From Planctomycetaceae bacterium (GTDB lineage: Bacteria; Planctomycetota; Phycisphaerae; Sedimentisphaerales; Anaerohalosphaeraceae): a DNA stretch of 55,332 bases. Each line of letters begins with the position of its first letter. Position 1 is the first letter of the stretch. This document shows, piece by piece, positions 6,331 to 14,542 of this stretch. The stretch spans positions 1 through 55,332 of the forward strand of contig JAJFTK010000098.1 in the NCBI GenBank assembly GCA_021372945.1. Direction: 5' to 3'. The notes below the pieces were generated by a model. That model was not told the origin of the DNA. It made no database searches and worked only from the letters and a program-made list of their open reading frames with translations. Made by a program: the position numbers and the translations under genes.

Positions 6331-9282
6331 CTATGGAACCAGTGAGTTGAGATAATCCTCCAGGTTCGTATAACCGTCGCCATCCGGGTCGCCGTTGCGG
6401 TCGGAGGCGTCACCAATGCTGAGCCCGTGTGCCGTTTCCCAACTGTCCGGCATCCCATCCAGGTCCGTATCCGCAGGCGCCGTGCCCCCGTTGATCGTGC
6501 CCAGGCCGCCAACATCCGGATAATCATACACGATCCCCCCGGTCTGCGTGACGACCTCGTTGATCACGCGGGTGTCGATCGCATCCCGCACGAGCGAACA
6601 TCCGGCATCGGCCAGCACCCGTGTGTAAGCGGCCTGAGGCGTATCCATCGCCACCGGCGGATACACATACGGCTGCTCGACCACGTCCGGCATCTCTGAG
6701 GCCCTCAGCATCGCCAGCCCCAGGTCCGCTCCGTCCGCTGTCCCGTTCCTGTTCGAATCGATCCTGTTATCGTCAAAGTACAGGTGATAGTTGCTGTTGC
6801 CGCCGATGACCATAACTCCATCCTCGGTCGTCGTGCTCGGTCCGGCGATGTAATAGTTGCCGATGCAGTTGGCAAAGCACTGCCCGCCGGTGTTGCCGCC
6901 GGCGATGTAGGGAGCAAAGCCCCAGTCATACGCCACGTTGTTGCGGTAATCGAACGTGCCCTTGTTCTTGGGGTTGCGGTCGTTGTTGTGCGCATAGAGA
7001 TTATGATGCCACGTCAGAATCGGTCCCTCCAGCAGGCTGCCTTTGGAATGTAAGAGACAATTCAGACCCTCGCTCACGATGCACCATTGCACCGTGACGT
7101 TGCGGGACCTGTTAATTGACAGCACCTCGTCCGTTCCCCAGGAAACCGACACATGGTCCAGGATGACATTATCGCATAGTTCGTTCAGGCTCAGGGCATC
7201 GTCCGGTGTGCCGCTGCTGGTATAGCGCACCCGCACGTACCGCATGATGATATCATCCGCCTCAATCGAGATGCCGGGTCCGGCGATGCTGATGCCGTCG
7301 CCCGGCGCGGTCTGGCCCGCGATCGTCAGCCGGTTCTTCGTGATCGAAAGCCGCTTGCTCAACACGATCTGCCCGCCCACATCAAACACAATCGTCCGGT
7401 CGCTCTGGCTCACGGCGTCCGGCAGGCTGCCTGCGCCGCTGTTATTCAAATTGGTCACGTGATAAACGCTGCCTCCCCGGCCGCCCTTGGTAAAGCGTCC
7501 GAACCCTTCCGCCGTCGGAAACGCCGGCGTCGACGTCCTGAACTGCCAGACGGGCCCCGTAACCGTTCCAAATTCACTGATGCAATCGACCCGCCAAAAG
7601 TACAGCGTATTGCTTGTGACCGCCGGGCTCATTAGCCCGGGCGTATCGGTATCCGCAAGATACGCCGGCGGATTCTGGGTTCCGAAGTAAACCCTGTAAC
7701 TGCTTGGCGCAAAGACGCTCTTCCACGAAAGCTGCACGCCGCCAAGCGGATACTTGTTGTCCGTGCTGCCGTTTGCGGGCGACGGGCTGACCGCGCCGAC
7801 AGCGCCTGTCGTGAACTGCCAGACATCGCCAGCGATCGTGCCGCCGGGCCCGATACTATCCACCCGCCAATAGTAGACGGTTTGCGGCGTCAAGAGCGGC
7901 GACGCGATCGTTTCCGTTGCCGTATGCGCATAGAAAGCCGGGTTCGCCGACGTACCAAAATAAATGTCGTAACTTTCTGCTCTATACCCCGGCCCCCAAT
8001 GAAGCACAGCTTTGTTAGCTTCGGTCGCTGCGCCGGACTGGCCATTAGAGGGCGATAAGGCGAACGCCTTCAGGCCGCCGGTCGTAAACTGCCATAGATT
8101 ACCCGCATTCACTTCCGAGCAATTCGCGCTGGCTGTTCGCCAGTAATATGTCGTCGAAGGCTGCAGGAGCGGAACCTCCATGTGATTGGTCGTGGTCCCG
8201 CCAAGGTAGTAGGGCACTTCGGCCGCCAGCCAATCCTGCGCCATAGCGTTCAGATCGGCTGCATCAACCTGGCCGCTGCAGTCCGTGTCCGCGCAATAAG
8301 GTTCGATTGGCTCGTTCTGCCAGGCCGCCGCCGCATAGCTGAAATCCTGCAAGTCGACCTGCGTGCTCCCGTCGATATCGCCCGCGTACTTCAAAGCATT
8401 CGTAACGCTCTGCGCATTCGTTCCAAAATAGAGATCGCTCATCTGCGCGACCAGCCCTTTCGACCACTGCAGCGCGGCAGGCGAATCATAGACAGTTTCA
8501 CCATCGGCGGGAACGGGATTATACGCGTGATGCGCCACGTCAATGCAATTGGAAACCTTAACATCATCGATCATTCCGCGAAAATTGCGTTCGGCCCCTT
8601 TCTGTCCCAGTGAGGGTGACGTAGACCCAAAAGTAATATCGCTGTTGACCGCCCGCATTGGCAAGGTGCCTACAGCCGATGCGCTCAGCACGTCGCCGGT
8701 TGTCGTGTCCGTGACTGTAAGTATAACATTCCGGTTCACATCATATGTGCCCACAATGTGAAGCCACCGGTTTTTTAATGTTCCAATTCGAACCTGAACG
8801 GTGATCTTATTTTTTGCATCGTAATAAACCTTGAAGATGAGAGCATCCGGTTGGGTTCCTCCCGGCCATAAATACAGCTCGAACGCCGAAGATAAGCACA
8901 GGTAGGTCGTATCGGCTCCAAGATCGGTCGGCATCGCTGTAAAATACATCATGCAATCGAGCTTGACTTCATTGTAGGACGACGACCAAAAGTCCGGGCA
9001 ATTGGCGAATTGTCCGCCCTCGAACAGCAGGGCGTTGCCTGCGTATCCCGCTACAACGGTCGGCGGCGTCTCGTTCAGCGCCGACCGCCACAGCAGCAAA
9101 TCGTGATCCCTTCCGGCGTGCTGCGCATCGTCATCGGCCGTATATGGCAAATCCTGCGTATCGTAATAGATGCTCTCCATCTGCCACAAACCCACCGTCC
9201 CCAGGTCATCCTCCAGCGCAGAGGCATTGAATTGCAGAAATGATAAAAACAAAAACGCCGCCCAAATCGTTCGATTTCTCAT
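6331..9282 (-). CDS. Secreted pectate-lyase-like protein with LamG, FN3-like and dockerin-like segments
   Basis: The product is 983 residues from the ATG at 9282, which follows GAGAGGGTGT; the longer form begins with TTG. Order of parts: signal peptide (about 1-22); a LamG/concanavalin-like domain (about 35-245); an FN3-like repeat interrupted by two dockerin-like Ca-binding motifs (GDIDGSTQVDLQDF and DTDCSGQVDAADL, about 300-350); two further FN3-like repeats, each ending YYWRVDxxxxxGxxxGxVWQF; a parallel beta-helix like PL1 pectate lyases (about 590-880; GFGRFTKGGRGG, IVFDVGGQI, LTIAGQTAPG, DDALSL, ILDHVSVSWGTDE); and a C-terminal thrombospondin-type Ca-binding stretch DTDLDGMPDSWE plus NGDPDGDGYTNLEDYL. 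It probably degrades or binds pectin-like polysaccharide outside the cytoplasm. The exact substrate is not readable from sequence. Confidence 0.82.
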   Translation of the reverse strand: MRNRTIWAAFLFLSFLQFNASALEDDLGTVGLWQMESIYYDTQDLPYTADDDAQHAGRDHDLLLWRSALNETPPTVVAGYAGNALLFEGGQFANCPDFWSSSYNEVKLDCMMYFTAMPTDLGADTTYLCLSSAFELYLWPGGTQPDALIFKVYYDAKNKITVQVRIGTLKNRWLHIVGTYDVNRNVILTVTDTTTGDVLSASAVGTLPMRAVNSDITFGSTSPSLGQKGAERNFRGMIDDVKVSNCIDVAHHAYNPVPADGETVYDSPAALQWSKGLVAQMSDLYFGTNAQSVTNALKYAGDIDGSTQVDLQDFSYAAAAWQNEPIEPYCADTDCSGQVDAADLNAMAQDWLAAEVPYYLGGTTTNHMEVPLLQPSTTYYWRTASANCSEVNAGNLWQFTTGGLKAFALSPSNGQSGAATEANKAVLHWGPGYRAESYDIYFGTSANPAFYAHTATETIASPLLTPQTVYYWRVDSIGPGGTIAGDVWQFTTGAVGAVSPSPANGSTDNKYPLGGVQLSWKSVFAPSSYRVYFGTQNPPAYLADTDTPGLMSPAVTSNTLYFWRVDCISEFGTVTGPVWQFRTSTPAFPTAEGFGRFTKGGRGGSVYHVTNLNNSGAGSLPDAVSQSDRTIVFDVGGQIVLSKRLSITKNRLTIAGQTAPGDGISIAGPGISIEADDIIMRYVRVRYTSSGTPDDALSLNELCDNVILDHVSVSWGTDEVLSINRSRNVTVQWCIVSEGLNCLLHSKGSLLEGPILTWHHNLYAHNNDRNPKNKGTFDYRNNVAYDWGFAPYIAGGNTGGQCFANCIGNYYIAGPSTTTEDGVMVIGGNSNYHLYFDDNRIDSNRNGTADGADLGLAMLRASEMPDVVEQPYVYPPVAMDTPQAAYTRVLADAGCSLVRDAIDTRVINEVVTQTGGIVYDYPDVGGLGTINGGTAPADTDLDGMPDSWETAHGLSIGDASDRNGDPDGDGYTNLEDYLNSLVP

Positions 9283-9355
9283 ACACCCTCTCAAAAATGA
9301 TGAATCAGCGAAGGCAGGGCATATCTGCCCCCGATTATTTATGATGGGCAGATGC

Positions 9356-9386
9356 GATTTTTGGCCTGAAAAACCGCCAAAAAATC
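9356..9386 (-). terminator. Stem-loop at the end of lipA
   Basis: GATTTTTGGC (9356-9365) can pair with GCCAAAAAATC (9376-9386), overlapping the lipA stop codon. It is A/T-rich without a distinct downstream T-run, so the terminator role is tentative. Confidence 0.3.
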
Positions 9387-10245
9387 ACTTTTCTTCCGCG
9401 TGGTAGCTGCTTCGCGTGAATGGCGAACTCTGCACCCACGAAAACCCCAACGCAAGAGCCTGCTGCCTCCACCACTCGAACTTCTCCGGCGTGACAAACT
9501 CTTCCACCTCCAGCGACTCCTTGCTTGGTTTCAAATATTGTCCCAGCGAAAGCCGGTCGCAGCCAATTGCCCGCAAATCCTTCAGCACGTGCATGAGATG
9601 CTCGTCCGTTTCTCCCAGGCCCAGCATCAGTGACGATTTCGTCTGCGTCCGCGGCCAGGCCTTTTTGGCCTTTTCCAGCAGGTCCAGCGAGCGCCTGTAA
9701 TCGCCGCCGGGGCGTGCCTTGGAATAGAGGGCGGGTACGGTCTCTATGTTATGCCCGAATATGAACGGCAGCGCCTCACCTAATATCGCTATCGCCTCTT
9801 CCTGACAATCGCGAAAATCCGGCACCAGCAGCTCAAACTCAAGTGAGGGAATCTCGTTTCTGCATTGCTGTATCACATCACGAAAATGCGCGGCGCCGCC
9901 ATCTTTGAGGTCGTCGCGGTCTACACTGGTGATAACAAGATACTTGAGCCCCATCTTATTCGCCATTGCCGCCACGCGCAGCGGCTCCGTTGCATCCGGC
10001 GGCAGCGGCCTTCCGTGTCCCACCGAACAGAACCGGCAGTTCCGCGTGCAGATATTTCCCAGGATCAAAACCGTCGCCGTCCCCCGGCTCCAGCAGTCCC
10101 CCTTGTTCGGGCAGTTGGCGTTCGTGCAGATCGTCTCCAGTCCCAGCTCATGCAGCGTCTGATGCGTTTGCATAAAGGTTTCGCCCTCGCCGATCCGGCG
10201 CTTGAGCCACTGGGGCAATCTTCTTTTTACATTCTGCTCTGTCAT
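9385..10245 (-). CDS. lipA: Lipoyl synthase
   Basis: LipA is a radical SAM enzyme that inserts two sulfurs into octanoyl groups on lipoyl domains. The product is 286 residues, normal for the family. The auxiliary [4Fe-4S] cysteines are in CTNANCPNKGDC (C40, C45, C51), the radical SAM cysteines in CTRNCRFC (C66, C70, C73), and the conserved C-terminal RSSY is present just before the end. The gene follows lipB on the same strand after about 67 bases, so the two consecutive lipoate assembly steps are adjacent. The ATG at 10245 has no obvious Shine-Dalgarno. The gap to lipB carries a dispersed repeat. Confidence 0.96.
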   Translation of the reverse strand: MTEQNVKRRLPQWLKRRIGEGETFMQTHQTLHELGLETICTNANCPNKGDCWSRGTATVLILGNICTRNCRFCSVGHGRPLPPDATEPLRVAAMANKMGLKYLVITSVDRDDLKDGGAAHFRDVIQQCRNEIPSLEFELLVPDFRDCQEEAIAILGEALPFIFGHNIETVPALYSKARPGGDYRRSLDLLEKAKKAWPRTQTKSSLMLGLGETDEHLMHVLKDLRAIGCDRLSLGQYLKPSKESLEVEEFVTPEKFEWWRQQALALGFSWVQSSPFTRSSYHAEEK

Positions 10246-10254
10246 TGCTTTATT

Positions 10255-10296
10255 TTTTTGCCACAGAGAACACGAGAACTCAGAGATAAAGATATT
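10255..10296 (-). repeat. Dispersed CTCTGAGTTCTC-type repeat, copy 1
   Basis: On the minus strand this reads ATCTCTGAGTTCTCGTGTTCTCTGTGGC, matching the sequences at 12304-12340 and 14044-14155. It lies in the lipB-lipA gap. Confidence 0.6.
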
Positions 10297-10312
10297 AAGG
10301 CGCGCTTGCTCC

Positions 10313-10975
10313 TTATTTTGCTTTAGGCCCGAATACTTCTTTACACAGCTTATGCAGTTGTCTTTTCACTTGGGCCATATCTGCCCGCTTTCCTGTTTCT
10401 TCAAGCACGGACGTCATCTTCACTCCATCCAGCCCGCACGGCACAATGTACTTAAAGATGCTCAGATCGTTGCAGATGTTGAGCGCGATTCCATGAAACG
10501 TCACCCATTTTTTGATCTGTACGCCCACGGACGCGATCTTCTTTTCGCCCACCCAGAGACCGGGCAGACCCTTTTTACGCTCGGCCTCGACGCCCAGACC
10601 ATCCAGCAGCTCGATGTCGATGCCTTCCAGCGCCCGCACATACTCGCTTACACCCATTTGAACCGACTTGAGCTTCAAAACCGGGTACACTACGACCTGC
10701 CCCGGGTTGTGCGCGGTCGTTCCGCCGCCGCGGCCGACCTGCGCCAGCGTAACGCCTGCCTGGGCCAACTGCTCCGGCGTTGCCAGCAGCTTGTTCTCGC
10801 TCTTCCGCGCTCCCAGCGTGATGACCGCCGGATGCTCTACGATCAAAACCGTGTTAGCGATTTCATTGGTCTGTCGCTTCAGGCACAAGTCTGTCTGCAG
10901 TGCCAGCGCCTCGGCGTAGCCCATCAGCCCGCCGTCAATAACCTCAATCACTGACTCCACTTGCGCCTTTTGCAT
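10313..10975 (-). CDS. lipB: Octanoyltransferase
   Basis: LipB transfers octanoate from acyl carrier protein to lipoyl domains, the step before LipA. The product is 220 residues with the family signature RGGGTTAHNPGQ (82-93), the GEKKIASVGVQ segment carrying the catalytic-site lysine, and the acyl-thioester cysteine in IVPCGLDGVKMTS (C180). The start ATG at 10975 gives the conserved N-terminus. It lies upstream of lipA on the same strand and is divergent from the sugar kinase gene at 11150. Confidence 0.95.
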   Translation of the reverse strand: MQKAQVESVIEVIDGGLMGYAEALALQTDLCLKRQTNEIANTVLIVEHPAVITLGARKSENKLLATPEQLAQAGVTLAQVGRGGGTTAHNPGQVVVYPVLKLKSVQMGVSEYVRALEGIDIELLDGLGVEAERKKGLPGLWVGEKKIASVGVQIKKWVTFHGIALNICNDLSIFKYIVPCGLDGVKMTSVLEETGKRADMAQVKRQLHKLCKEVFGPKAK

Positions 10976-11073
10976 CAGCTGCGTCCAAAACTCAATCGAA
11001 TCCCTAGAATAACATTTCTTTTGCAGAATTGCAAACCTCGTAACCTATTTTCTCTCACACCATGAGATATTTG

Positions 11074-11101
11074 TTGACTTCTCAGCGATTTTTGTCATAC
11101 T
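11074..11101 (+). promoter_or_regulatory. sigma70-type promoter for the PfkB kinase
   Basis: TTGACT (11074-11079), a 16-base spacer, and CATACT (11096-11101) lie about 50 bases before the ATG at 11150. Confidence 0.45.
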
Positions 11102-11149
11102 AGAAGCCAAAATCCAAAACTCATAATTCAAAGTTATGAAAGGGGACTT

Positions 11150-12229
11150 ATGGCTATCGAACTCAAAAAGCAATTTGCGTACAGTCTTGTCGTTCCAACC
11201 AGCATGGGCATCCGCCTGACGCCGATCGACGGCCAGCCGATGCACGTGGGCCGCACGCTCATCATGCAGGCGACCAGTGCCGAAACGAACGTAGCCACAG
11301 TCTCCTCGTACCTTGGCCTGCCTGTCAAAGTTTTGACCACGTTCGTCAAAGGCAGCCCCATCGCACAGTTTATCAAGGACGACCTGGCCAGCCGCCGGCT
11401 GCAATATGAAGGCAAAGAGGTCGAGCAGGGCGGCCCGTGGGGTTATCGGCACCAGTTCAACCTGGCTGACTCGGGCTACGGCAGCCGCGGCCCGCGCGTG
11501 CACAACGACCGTGCCGGCGAGGTCGGCCGCACCCTCAACGTTAAGGATTTCGACCTGGATCGCCTGTTCGGCAAAGAAGGGGTGCAGATCGTTCATCTGT
11601 CCGGCCTCATCGGCGCCCTTTCGCCCGAGACCGGGACGTTCTGCCTTGAACTTGCCCGCGCGGCCAAGAAGTATGGCACGCGCATCTCCTTCGACCTTAA
11701 TCACCGCGCCTCATTCTGGAAGGGCCGCGAGGCCGAGCTGCATCGCATCTTCTGCGAGATTGCCTCGCTGTCGGATATTCTCGTGGGCAACGAAGAGGAC
11801 TTTCAGCTTTGCCTGGGCGTCGAAGGCCCCGAGGCCGGCGGCAAGGACCTGGCCGCCAAGATCGAAAGCTTCAAGGGCATGATCAACGCGGTCAAAAAGG
11901 CCTACCCCAACGCCAGCGTCTTTGGTACTACGCTCCGACAGGTCATCAGCGCCAATACGCACCTCTGGGGCGCCATCATGGCCGAGGGCAGCAACTGGCA
12001 CGTCATCGAACCGCGCGAGATCCACGTCCTGGACCGCATCGGCGGCGGCGACGGCTTCGTCGGCGGCATGCTTTACGCCATCCTCAAGGGCTGGGCGCCC
12101 GAGAAATGGTGTCAGTTTGCCTGGGCCACCGGGGCACTGGCCACGACCGTGCTGACCGACTACGCACAGCCGGCGGACGAGGACCAGGTCTGGAGCATCT
12201 GGCAAGGCAACGCCCGCGTCAAACGCTGA
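11150..12229 (+). CDS. PfkB-family sugar kinase (KdgK-like)
   Basis: This is a 359-residue cytosolic ribokinase/PfkB-fold kinase that would phosphorylate a sugar or sugar acid with ATP. Visible signatures are the N-terminal SAETNVATVSSYLGL substrate region, FDLNHRASFWKG, LVGNEEDFQL, and the C-terminal anion-hole and catalytic motif RIGGGDGFVGGMLYA with the base at about Asp301. FDxNxRxxxW is typical of 2-keto-3-deoxygluconate kinases, which would suit an organism that degrades pectin-like polysaccharides (see the lyase at 6331-9282), but the substrate is not proven. GAAAGGGGACTT precedes the ATG. It appears monocistronic with its own promoter. Confidence 0.85.
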   Translation: MAIELKKQFAYSLVVPTSMGIRLTPIDGQPMHVGRTLIMQATSAETNVATVSSYLGLPVKVLTTFVKGSPIAQFIKDDLASRRLQYEGKEVEQGGPWGYRHQFNLADSGYGSRGPRVHNDRAGEVGRTLNVKDFDLDRLFGKEGVQIVHLSGLIGALSPETGTFCLELARAAKKYGTRISFDLNHRASFWKGREAELHRIFCEIASLSDILVGNEEDFQLCLGVEGPEAGGKDLAAKIESFKGMINAVKKAYPNASVFGTTLRQVISANTHLWGAIMAEGSNWHVIEPREIHVLDRIGGGDGFVGGMLYAILKGWAPEKWCQFAWATGALATTVLTDYAQPADEDQVWSIWQGNARVKR

Positions 12230-12303
12230 ATCTTGAAACGCTGATTGCCTGATTGCACTGAATAATACATATTAAAAATCAGCGAAATCAGTGTTAAAAT
12301 AAT

Positions 12304-12340
12304 CTCTGAGTTCTCTGTGTCCTCTGCGGCAAAGATTATT
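12304..12340 (+). repeat. Dispersed CTCTGAGTTCTC-type repeat, copy 2
   Basis: CTCTGAGTTCTCTGTGTCCT followed by CTGCGGCAAAGATTATT occupies the gap before the DUF697-like gene, preceded by another phrase-like stretch AAATCAGCGAAATCAGTGTT. Confidence 0.6.
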
Positions 12341-12356
12341 TGGAAGGAAGCGAGCT

Positions 12357-13541
12357 ATGCTGAGAACCGCCTGGAAACTGTTGCGCACGGCTATCATCGT
12401 CATCGGGGTGCTGCTGACGTTCTTTGCCGCCCTTGAGGTCCTTCGCGCCTACCAGACGCTCTATAATTTCCAACCCGTCGTTGCCTACATCTTCCTGGCC
12501 GTCGTGCTTGGACTGCTCATCTGGCTCTTTGCCTATGTCTGGATCAACCTGGCGGCCTTCCCGCGCCCGCTTATTGCGCCGCGCATCGATGATGTCGAAA
12601 CCGCCTCCGAGCATCAGCTCAAGAAACACCTGCACTACCTTCGCCGGTTCATGCAGAGGCTTGCCATCAACGAACTGCTTTCGGAGTCACAGCGTATGCT
12701 GCTGGCCGAGGCCGCGGCCCGGCTGGAGTCGCCGCTGCCCTCCGATCGCGGCGGCTGCCTGGCCCTCATCCACTCCATGGAGAACGACCGCATCCGCCCC
12801 GCGCTCAAAACGCTTGACGATCTCGCCTCGCGCCAGGTCCGCGATTCGATGCGCGACATCATGCTCTTTGTGACGCTGAGCCCCTACAAGTCCTCGGACC
12901 TGCTGATCGTGCTCTATCGCAATCTGATGATGCTCGTCCGCATCGTGCGCGTGTATCGCGTTCGCCCGGCCCTGACAGAGCAAGTCCGCATCTTCTCCGA
13001 TATCATTAACGTCATCGCGACGGTCAACTACATCAACATGGGCAGGAACCTCATCGAGGGTATCGGCTCGCGCGTTCCCGGCGTGGGTCGTTTTATCGAT
13101 GACATCGCCCAGGGCATCGGCGCCGGCTTCATGACCACCATCGCAGGCCATGCCGCCATGGACCGCTGCCGCAGCTTTCGCGGCTGGAACGAACAGGAGG
13201 CCAATCGCCACATGCTCACACAGGTTGGCGATTTCTACACCGACGTCAAGGATATCTTCTTTAAGGATGTGTGGGGCTCGCTCCGTTCGCGTGCCGGCGT
13301 CACCATCGGCGACGCCAAGGAAAAGGTCGCCGACGCCATCGACGAAACCGGCTCGGCCCTCGACGACTTCATCCGCACCCCCATCAAGGCCGTCTACACC
13401 GCGGGCCAATCCGTCATTGACTTCTCCGCCGCAGGCGCAGCCGCCGTCCGAGACTCCGGCACTCAAGGCGTTTCCCTATTGTCAAAAGCTCTGAGAAAAA
13501 CCGGTCGTCTGTTCAAAAAACCATTCAGCAAAGGAAGGTGA
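12357..13541 (+). CDS. DUF697/YcjF-like inner-membrane protein
   Basis: The product is 394 residues. Two membrane segments lie near the N-terminus (about 9-27 and 43-66). A soluble helical region follows, then a hydrophobic stretch with RIFSDIINVIATVNYINMGRNLIEGIGSRVPGVGRFIDDIAQGIG (about 215-260) resembling the UPF0283/DUF697 domain of YcjF-type proteins. The C-terminal 100 residues are charged, ending in a basic tail. The role of this family is unknown; YcjF-type proteins often pair with a GTPase, but none is adjacent here. AAGGAAGCGAGCT precedes the ATG. Confidence 0.6.
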   Translation: MLRTAWKLLRTAIIVIGVLLTFFAALEVLRAYQTLYNFQPVVAYIFLAVVLGLLIWLFAYVWINLAAFPRPLIAPRIDDVETASEHQLKKHLHYLRRFMQRLAINELLSESQRMLLAEAAARLESPLPSDRGGCLALIHSMENDRIRPALKTLDDLASRQVRDSMRDIMLFVTLSPYKSSDLLIVLYRNLMMLVRIVRVYRVRPALTEQVRIFSDIINVIATVNYINMGRNLIEGIGSRVPGVGRFIDDIAQGIGAGFMTTIAGHAAMDRCRSFRGWNEQEANRHMLTQVGDFYTDVKDIFFKDVWGSLRSRAGVTIGDAKEKVADAIDETGSALDDFIRTPIKAVYTAGQSVIDFSAAGAAAVRDSGTQGVSLLSKALRKTGRLFKKPFSKGR

Positions 13542-13551
13542 GAAAGAGATT

Positions 13552-14013
13552 ATGCCTAACGGCGATCCAGATTTTTACCAGTATAAACTCCCACTCTTGG
13601 AAGCTTTCTTTGCTAAGATTACACCAGTTTTGGAATCATTTGCGGAAACTCACAATTTGAAGATTGAAAAATACTACCATCAAGGTGCATCTTGGTCACT
13701 TATGTTCAAGCATCCTGAGGGCGGAATAGGACAAATTGAAGTTCTAAAAATTGAAAATGTTGTTCTTATTTGTGAATCTTGGTGGATAGATGATTATGAT
13801 ACGTCAACGCGTTTTTTCAAATATTCTCCTGGGAATAGAACTGAATTGGCGCATACAGCGTTGCGCCAAGCCTTAGAGACTGCACTGCAGAGAATTGTAC
13901 AATGGCGCAAGGAAGAATTGATGCCGGACAAGATTCAACCCCCTTGGAGTAATAGCTGTTCAAAAGAGAATTTTTCCAAGCAGTTCGAGAGTTTACCGGA
14001 GCTAAAATTGTGA
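13552..14013 (+). CDS. Hypothetical protein, AT-rich gene
   Basis: A 153-residue soluble protein, not recognised, rich in aromatic residues (YYHQGASWSLMFKHPEGG, ICESWWIDDYD). It starts 10 bases after the DUF697-like gene with GGTGAGAAAGAG upstream. Its codon use and GC are visibly lower than both neighbours, which suggests separate acquisition. No signal peptide or membrane segment is seen. Confidence 0.6.
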   Translation: MPNGDPDFYQYKLPLLEAFFAKITPVLESFAETHNLKIEKYYHQGASWSLMFKHPEGGIGQIEVLKIENVVLICESWWIDDYDTSTRFFKYSPGNRTELAHTALRQALETALQRIVQWRKEELMPDKIQPPWSNSCSKENFSKQFESLPELKL

Positions 14014-14043
14014 GTGCCTCTATTAATTTAAAGGCAGATATAA

Positions 14044-14155
14044 CGCTGAGTTCTCTGTGGCAAAAGTACTATTATATCTGTGAAAATCTGTGTTAATCTG
14101 TGGCTAAACATTAAACCTCTGAGTTCTCTGTGTTCTCGGCGGCAAAGATATTATT
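14044..14155 (+). repeat. Cluster of dispersed repeats (copies 3 and 4)
   Basis: The 170-base gap holds CGCTGAGTTCTCTGTGGCAA (14044-14063), a different phrase ATCTGTGAAAATCTGTGTTA followed by ATCTGTGG, and CCTCTGAGTTCTCTGTGTTC with a CGGCGGCAAAGATATTATT tail (14116-14155). The last matches the copy at 12304 almost base for base. Confidence 0.6.
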
Positions 14156-14185
14156 AAACTGAAAATAGGAAATTGAAAATTGGAA

Positions 14186-14404
14186 ATGAACCTCGGCCCG
14201 CAGCCGATTGAAGACATCCTGAAGAAGCATAATCTTAAAGCGCACGACCTTGTTGCCGCCTCGAACGAGCAGATCACGCACAAGATGGTCGCGCGTGCCT
14301 GCAAGGGCCGCCGCCTCTCGCGCAATGTCCAACTCAAGATCCTCCGCGCCCTCAACCGCGCCAGCGCACAGAACTATACGCTCAGCGACGTCTTCACCTA
14401 TTAA
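14186..14404 (+). CDS. Small conserved helical protein
   Basis: The product is 72 residues from the ATG at 14186; a TTG six bases earlier is also possible. The sequence (PQPIEDILKKHNLKAHDLVA, then THKMVARACKGRRLSRNVQL) looks like a compact helix-turn-helix-type fold in which an N-terminal recognition region is followed by a basic helix. It is probably nucleic-acid binding, but the family is not recognised. The codon pattern resembles the rest of the genome and it has a clear hydrophobic and basic periodicity, so it is likely real. Confidence 0.6.
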   Translation: MNLGPQPIEDILKKHNLKAHDLVAASNEQITHKMVARACKGRRLSRNVQLKILRALNRASAQNYTLSDVFTY

Positions 14405-14542
14405 ACATCAATCCTTTCATCAAAACTCGCCGTCTTAAGAGAATTGCCTACGGCAACTAAGGCCAAAACTGATTTTGGCATGTCATCATCTCGCTTAACC
14501 TTGCATTGTCCATAAAGTCCATAGCAAATGGAAAGGCCTGCC

